This document shows positions 37,979 through 41,172 of a stretch of DNA of 41,172 nt, one piece after another. The DNA is from JAYVJH01 sp043777595. Its GTDB lineage: Bacteria > Bacteroidota > Bacteroidia > Cytophagales > Spirosomataceae. The translations under genes were made by a program, and so were the position numbers. The notes under the pieces were generated by a model. The model saw only the letters and a program-made list of their open reading frames with translations. It made no database searches and was not told the DNA's origin. Location: assembly GCA_043777595.1 (NCBI GenBank), contig JAYWHT010000063.1:1-41172 (forward strand). The letters are read 5' to 3'. Every line of letters starts with the position of its first letter. The stretch's first letter is position 1.

Positions 37979-38367
37979 TTTTTCAAAATGGATTCAATTT
38001 CGAGTATAAATTCTCTTAAATCTGCCAGTAAGGTTTCGGCTTCCTCAATTTCAATCTCTACTATTACTTCATAGTCAGACTTCATACGCTTGTCATAGGC
38101 TTTACGAATCATACGACCATATTTTTTGTCAATTTGGCCTGTATGGATATAATTCTTGTTAAACCACCCAATTAGTTGCTGATGTTTTGAGGTTTCAAAA
38201 CTATTTTTTAATCCAAATGCCAACAAAATATAAAACATTCCATAATAAATTCTGTTAATGGCAGACTCTGCTTCGTTATTTTTGATAAGCAATTCAGACA
38301 CATCAACCATTTTCTTAGCTTGTTCGATGCGGTGTTCTATCAATATTTGTTTTTCAGATTGTTCCAT
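37975..38367 (-). CDS. HEPN-domain protein (putative toxin of a MNT-HEPN pair)
   Basis: The 130-aa helical protein reads QAKKMVDVSELLIKNNEAES then AINRIYYGMFYILLAFGLKN, ending KRMKSDYEVIVEIEIEEAET, the pattern of the HEPN family near PF05168 with the YYxMFY motif and a C-terminal R/K-x-x-x-DY. The RNase Rx4-6H motif of HepT-type toxins is not seen, so it may be a non-nuclease HEPN partner. The neighbouring nucleotidyltransferase overlaps by one base and the downstream mltD overlaps by four bases. Confidence 0.85.
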   Translation of the reverse strand: MEQSEKQILIEHRIEQAKKMVDVSELLIKNNEAESAINRIYYGMFYILLAFGLKNSFETSKHQQLIGWFNKNYIHTGQIDKKYGRMIRKAYDKRMKSDYEVIVEIEIEEAETLLADLREFILEIESILKK

Positions 38368-38705
38368 TATGCATAAATACCCTTTTTAAAAGCATTTTGA
38401 AAAATAGGCTCTGCACCACGTAATGAATTGGTAATTTCATCTTTTGATATAATATGTAAGTCTGTTAAAATATCAAATTCGACCTCAATGTCATATAATT
38501 CATTCAGTATCAATTCTTTGTCTTGCCAACTGCATTTTGTCTTTGTAACGACTACCAAATCATAATCGGCTTTTGATTTTTTTATTTTTGTTCGTGAGCC
38601 AAACAAAATCACTTCGCTGATAGCAATAGCCACATTTGCCAATAAACGCTCTTTGATTATTGGTAGCATAGCCAGTGTGTCCATATTTATTTTTATATTT
38701 TTCAA
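38367..38705 (-). CDS. MNT-type nucleotidyltransferase (putative antitoxin)
   Basis: The 112-aa protein has the minimal nucleotidyltransferase core: ILFGSRTKIKKSKADYDLVV with GS (36-37) and Asp47/Asp49, and a third acidic residue Asp78 in VEFDILTDL. In MNT-HEPN systems the MNT protein can AMPylate its HEPN partner and neutralise it. The order here, MNT before HEPN with a one-base overlap, is a usual toxin-antitoxin layout. The start overlaps the gatA stop, so the pair sits in a series of overlapping host genes. Confidence 0.87.
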   Translation of the reverse strand: MKNIKINMDTLAMLPIIKERLLANVAIAISEVILFGSRTKIKKSKADYDLVVVTKTKCSWQDKELILNELYDIEVEFDILTDLHIISKDEITNSLRGAEPIFQNAFKKGIYA

Positions 38706-40129
38706 CCAAGTCTTACAAAATCCAATAATCGTTTTTCGTCAAAAGGCTTGGCCATAATCTGAACTCCAATCGGCAAACCCTGTGCATCGACGCCGTTTGG
38801 TATCGAAATCGCTGGGCAGCCCGTAACATTGGCCTGTACCGTAAAAATATCTGCCAAATACATCTGCAAAGGGTCGGCGTTTTCTGCACCTATCTCAAAA
38901 GCTGTTGTCGGTGTCGTTGGCATCACTATTAAGTCGTATCGCTCAAACAATTTGTCGGTTTGTTCTTTTATCAACCGCCTGATTTTTTGGGCCTTGGTAT
39001 AATAAGCATCGTAATAATTGGCACTCAATACAAACGTTCCGAGCATGATTCGCTTTTTGACTTCTGGCCCAAAGCCCTCGCTTCTTGATTTTTTATAGAG
39101 CGACTCTAAGTCTTTGGCTTCGGCACTGCGATGGCCGTAACGCACACCATCAAACCGAGATAAATTAGAACTGGCCTCTGCCGTAGTAAGAACGTAATAA
39201 GTGGGTAAAAAATATTTTAATAACGGAAAATCAAAGGCTTCGACCGAGTGGCCGTTTAGTTTTTGGTTATTCAAATATATTTCTGTCGCTTTTTTTATTT
39301 CGGTCTGCACGCCCTCACTTTCAAGGCTTTCTCTCAAATAACCAATTTTGAGATGGGCTTGTTTTTTGGCGACCTCGCTGTATTTTTCGACTGATAACCG
39401 TGAAACTGTGCTGTCAAAGTCGTCTGCACCAGCCATTATTTCGAGCAACATAGCCGCATCGTCAGCATTTTTGGTAATGGGGCCAATGCAGTCGAAAGAC
39501 GAGCCATAAGCCACTAACCCCCACCGAGAAACACGCCCATAAGTTGGTTTGAAGCCAACTACACCACAAAAAGCCGCTGGTTGCCGTACCGACCCACCCG
39601 TGTCTGAGCCTATCGAAGCCAAGCACATATCGGCCTGAACTGCCACCGCCGAGCCACCCGACGAGCCGCCAGGTACACGGCTGGTGTTGGCGGCGTTACG
39701 AACAACACCCAAAGCCGAATTTTCGTTGGACGAACCCATCGCAAACTCATCGCAGTTTTGGCGACCTATAATTATCGCATCTTCGGCTATCAGTCGCTGA
39801 ATGGCCGTACCTGTAAATTGCGACTGGAAACCGTCTAAAATCTTAGAGCCAGCTTGCAAACCGTGGTTTTCGTAACACAAAACGTCCTTGATACCCAACA
39901 CCATACCAGCCAATCGACCAGCCGTACCTGCCCGTAGTTTTTGGTCTATTTCAATGGCTTTGAGCCGAGCCTCGCTGTCATAAATGGCCACGAAGGCATT
40001 TAAAACAGGATTTTTTTGCTCGATATTGGTCAAATAATGTGCAACGAGCTGCTCGCAGGTGAGGCTACCCGATGCAAGGCCGGTTTGTATCGAAGATAAG
40101 GATTCGTATGTTTTGTTCACGATGGGCAT
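38702..40129 (-). CDS. gatA: Glutamyl-tRNA(Gln) amidotransferase subunit A
   Basis: GatA supplies ammonia by amidase action so that GatCAB converts Glu-tRNA(Gln) to Gln-tRNA(Gln). The 475-aa sequence has GMVLGIKDVLCYENHGLQAG with the catalytic Lys, then RVPGGSSGGSAVAVQADMCL and SIGSDTGGSVRQPAAFCGVV with the cis-Ser/Ser nucleophile pair, the amidase signature. The C-terminus ends RLLDFVRLG. A hairpin with a T-run sits just before the ATG, so its transcript is separated from tatA or attenuated. gatB and gatC are not in the window. Confidence 0.97.
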   Translation of the reverse strand: MPIVNKTYESLSSIQTGLASGSLTCEQLVAHYLTNIEQKNPVLNAFVAIYDSEARLKAIEIDQKLRAGTAGRLAGMVLGIKDVLCYENHGLQAGSKILDGFQSQFTGTAIQRLIAEDAIIIGRQNCDEFAMGSSNENSALGVVRNAANTSRVPGGSSGGSAVAVQADMCLASIGSDTGGSVRQPAAFCGVVGFKPTYGRVSRWGLVAYGSSFDCIGPITKNADDAAMLLEIMAGADDFDSTVSRLSVEKYSEVAKKQAHLKIGYLRESLESEGVQTEIKKATEIYLNNQKLNGHSVEAFDFPLLKYFLPTYYVLTTAEASSNLSRFDGVRYGHRSAEAKDLESLYKKSRSEGFGPEVKKRIMLGTFVLSANYYDAYYTKAQKIRRLIKEQTDKLFERYDLIVMPTTPTTAFEIGAENADPLQMYLADIFTVQANVTGCPAISIPNGVDAQGLPIGVQIMAKPFDEKRLLDFVRLG

Positions 40130-40133
40130 AAAA

Positions 40134-40165
40134 TAAAAAATCGGCAGTCTAATAATTCAGACTGC
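40134..40165 (-). terminator. Hairpin and T-run before gatA
   Basis: On the minus strand GCAGTCT, eight bases, AGACTGC, CG, then ATTTTTTATTTT and the gatA ATG. It would stop transcripts from tatA or act as a gatA attenuator. The plus-strand side also has a T-run (TTTTTTT at about 40174), so termination on both strands is possible. Confidence 0.7.
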
Positions 40166-40187
40166 TGATTCTGTTTTTTTGAGATAC

Positions 40188-40295
40188 TTAAGTAATACGT
40201 AAATAATAAAATGCAAAAATGCGTAAATGTAAGAATCTAATAATCAGACTTTTATAAACCAAAATTGACTAACTTATTATTTACACGTTACTTAA
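40188..40295. repeat. 108-bp imperfect inverted repeat between gatA and tatA
   Basis: Arms at 40188-40209 and 40274-40295 match in reverse complement at 19 of 22 bases (TTAAGTAA-nnn-GTAAATAATAA) around a 64-base spacer. It fits a small non-autonomous element or a stable RNA hairpin. No coding frame exists inside. Apart from this and the hairpin at 40134-40165, I see nothing else in the 236-base gap. Confidence 0.6.
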
Positions 40296-40365
40296 TAAAA
40301 GACAGACGTTTGATATTGGTCATTAGACTAAAAATATCCAACGTTCAGAGCATCTAAGTCTTTCA

Positions 40366-40563
40366 CTAATCGTCAATACTTTTTTCGATGTTGTCTTTTA
40401 CTTCTTTTGAGGCATCTTTAAACTCACGAATACCCTTACCGAGACCTTTCATGAGTTCAGGAATTTTTTTTGCCCCAAACAATAAAAGTACAATAAGGCC
40501 AATAAAAATCATTTCTGAGCCACCTAAGCTACCCAAAAATAGGAATATGTTTGTTAAAATCAT
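40366..40563 (-). CDS. tatA: Sec-independent (Tat) translocase TatA/E
   Basis: The 65-aa protein forms the pore-like component of the twin-arginine export system. It has one N-terminal membrane helix (EMIFIGLIVLLLFGAKKIPEL), the hinge FG, the amphipathic helix IPELMKGLGKGIREFKDASK, and an acidic tail. It matches TatA/E in length and motif. The start (ATG 40563) follows a good promoter. In Bacteroidota TatA is often monocistronic, as here. Confidence 0.95.
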   Translation of the reverse strand: MILTNIFLFLGSLGGSEMIFIGLIVLLLFGAKKIPELMKGLGKGIREFKDASKEVKDNIEKSIDD

Positions 40564-40586
40564 TGCGTTGTTATTTATGGTTTATA

Positions 40587-40619
40587 CAAAATTACGATAA
40601 AATTCTAAGACTTAACCAA
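40587..40619 (-). promoter_or_regulatory. Probable tatA promoter
   Basis: On the minus strand TTG (40619-40617), 22 bases, TAATTTTG (40594-40587). It overlaps the end of the upstream DUF1232 gene and predicts a start about 18 bases before the tatA ATG. Confidence 0.5.
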
Positions 40620-41040
40620 TCTCAATAGTATTTTGCTTTCTTTCCCAAAGTCTAAATGTTTCTAAGTCGTCGGCGATGGCATTGAATAGCCATAAAACAA
40701 GAGCTACGTCGTCTGTTAGGCCAATAACTGGTAAAAAATCGGGTATGACATCGATAGGAGACACAAAATAAACCAAAACAGCTATAGCACGTGTAACCGT
40801 AGCCCAAGGTACAGTTTTATATTTGCCAGTAGCAAATGCCCGTAGTAACCTCACTAACAGATTGACTTTGGTTTTGATTTCATCAAAATTGCCACCCGAC
40901 AGTAGTTTGTTTTTGCTCAATACACGCTGCAAAAGCCCCAATAACCCAGATTTATTTTGGGCATAGCTACCTGCGGCTTGGGTTGCTTTCTTAAAAAATG
41001 AAGAATTGAAAATACGAGTGATTAGATTGTCTTGTGGCAT
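40612..41040 (-). CDS. DUF1232 membrane-associated protein (YkvA-like)
   Basis: The 142-aa protein contains the DUF1232 signature near its centre: AIAVLVYFVSPIDVIPDFLPVIGLTDDVALVLWLFNAI, a membrane-embedded hairpin with a Pro-Ile-Asp-Val-Ile-Pro core. The N-terminus is basic (MPQDNLITRIFNSSFFKKAT). The function of the family is unknown; it is widespread and usually placed beside unrelated genes. It ends about 50 bases before tatA. Confidence 0.85.
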   Translation of the reverse strand: MPQDNLITRIFNSSFFKKATQAAGSYAQNKSGLLGLLQRVLSKNKLLSGGNFDEIKTKVNLLVRLLRAFATGKYKTVPWATVTRAIAVLVYFVSPIDVIPDFLPVIGLTDDVALVLWLFNAIADDLETFRLWERKQNTIEIG

Positions 41041-41120
41041 AGGTTATATTTCTAAAATAAGTGTTTTTAGTTTTCTTAACGGATTGTGCTAGTAGAATTA
41101 TTTTGAAAAAAGGGTAAAAA

Positions 41121-41172
41121 TGGTTATCTCAAGGTTGCAAAACCAAAATAGAGATAACCATGAACCAGATAG
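41121..41172 (+). other. Long hairpin over the start of a gene cut by the right edge
   Basis: ATGGTTATCTC (41121-41131) and GAGATAACCAT (41152-41162) are perfect 11-bp arms. Between them GGTT-GCAA-AACC forms an inner stem. The right arm overlaps an ATG at 41161 opening MNQI and running off the edge. A hairpin covering a start codon is common at the front of insertion-sequence transposases and may mark one here, but no more than four codons are visible. Confidence 0.45.

Overview
The window reads as a chromosome segment of a Bacteroidota bacterium, most likely Cytophagales. The evidence is the TTTG-N20-TAnnTTTG promoters, the Bacteroidota-type integrase, and host genes such as hemJ, tatA, a LysM/MltD transglycosylase and a YtrA-type GntR/ABC operon. 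About 450-28,900 is a siphovirus-like prophage and 29,100-41,172 is ordinary host chromosome. The prophage stops beside a complete tRNA-Phe gene (29146-29218, minus strand), with its integrase next to the tRNA 3' end. No second copy of the tRNA end is visible, so the left attachment site is either outside the window or not in the tRNA. A truncated antitoxin-like gene lies at the left edge.

Prophage layout, mostly plus strand: a 57-aa leader gene; small and large terminase; a small unknown; portal; two connector/neck candidates; a holin-like protein and CHAP-type endolysin; a 283-aa unknown behind a textbook promoter; a tail fibre; two small unknowns; a large tail protein carrying the same C-terminal beta-rich module as the fibre; further tail genes; a 1298-aa tape measure; two more genes; then an S49 head protease, scaffold-like protein, major capsid protein, several small genes and a P-loop kinase. 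Two small minus-strand genes, a D12-class adenine methyltransferase, a strong bidirectional terminator, a minus-strand amidoligase operon and the integrase complete it. The capsid module lies downstream of the tail module, which is unusual. No replication genes or repressor are visible.

The main non-coding signal is a repeated composite promoter. CCGTCCTTAC (one copy begins TCGTCC) is followed by exactly 20 bases and then a -7-like element ending in TTG. It occurs before terS, the 98-aa gene, the S49 protease and the methyltransferase. This looks like a prophage regulon in which the usual -33 TTG is replaced by a phage-specific box. A second promoter/leader of 52 bp (48/52 identical) sits in opposite orientation before the 57-aa gene and the amidoligase operon, at the two ends of the prophage. 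Perfect inverted repeats overlap the start codons of terS and the S49 protease. Three copies of a GACGTTGCATGCAACGTC-type palindrome lie between prophage genes.

Host side: a muconolactone-isomerase-like protein and queG; a DUF2807-like protein; an ATPase-permease-GntR operon with a promoter and a candidate operator at its transcription start; an Rpn/PD-(D/E)XK protein; cvfB with a broken retropepsin-like gene and its partner; hemJ; and a tightly overlapping gatA-MNT-HEPN-mltD series in which a nucleotidyltransferase/HEPN toxin-antitoxin-like pair is nested. Then come tatA, a DUF1232 protein and, at the right edge, a long hairpin over the start of another gene.
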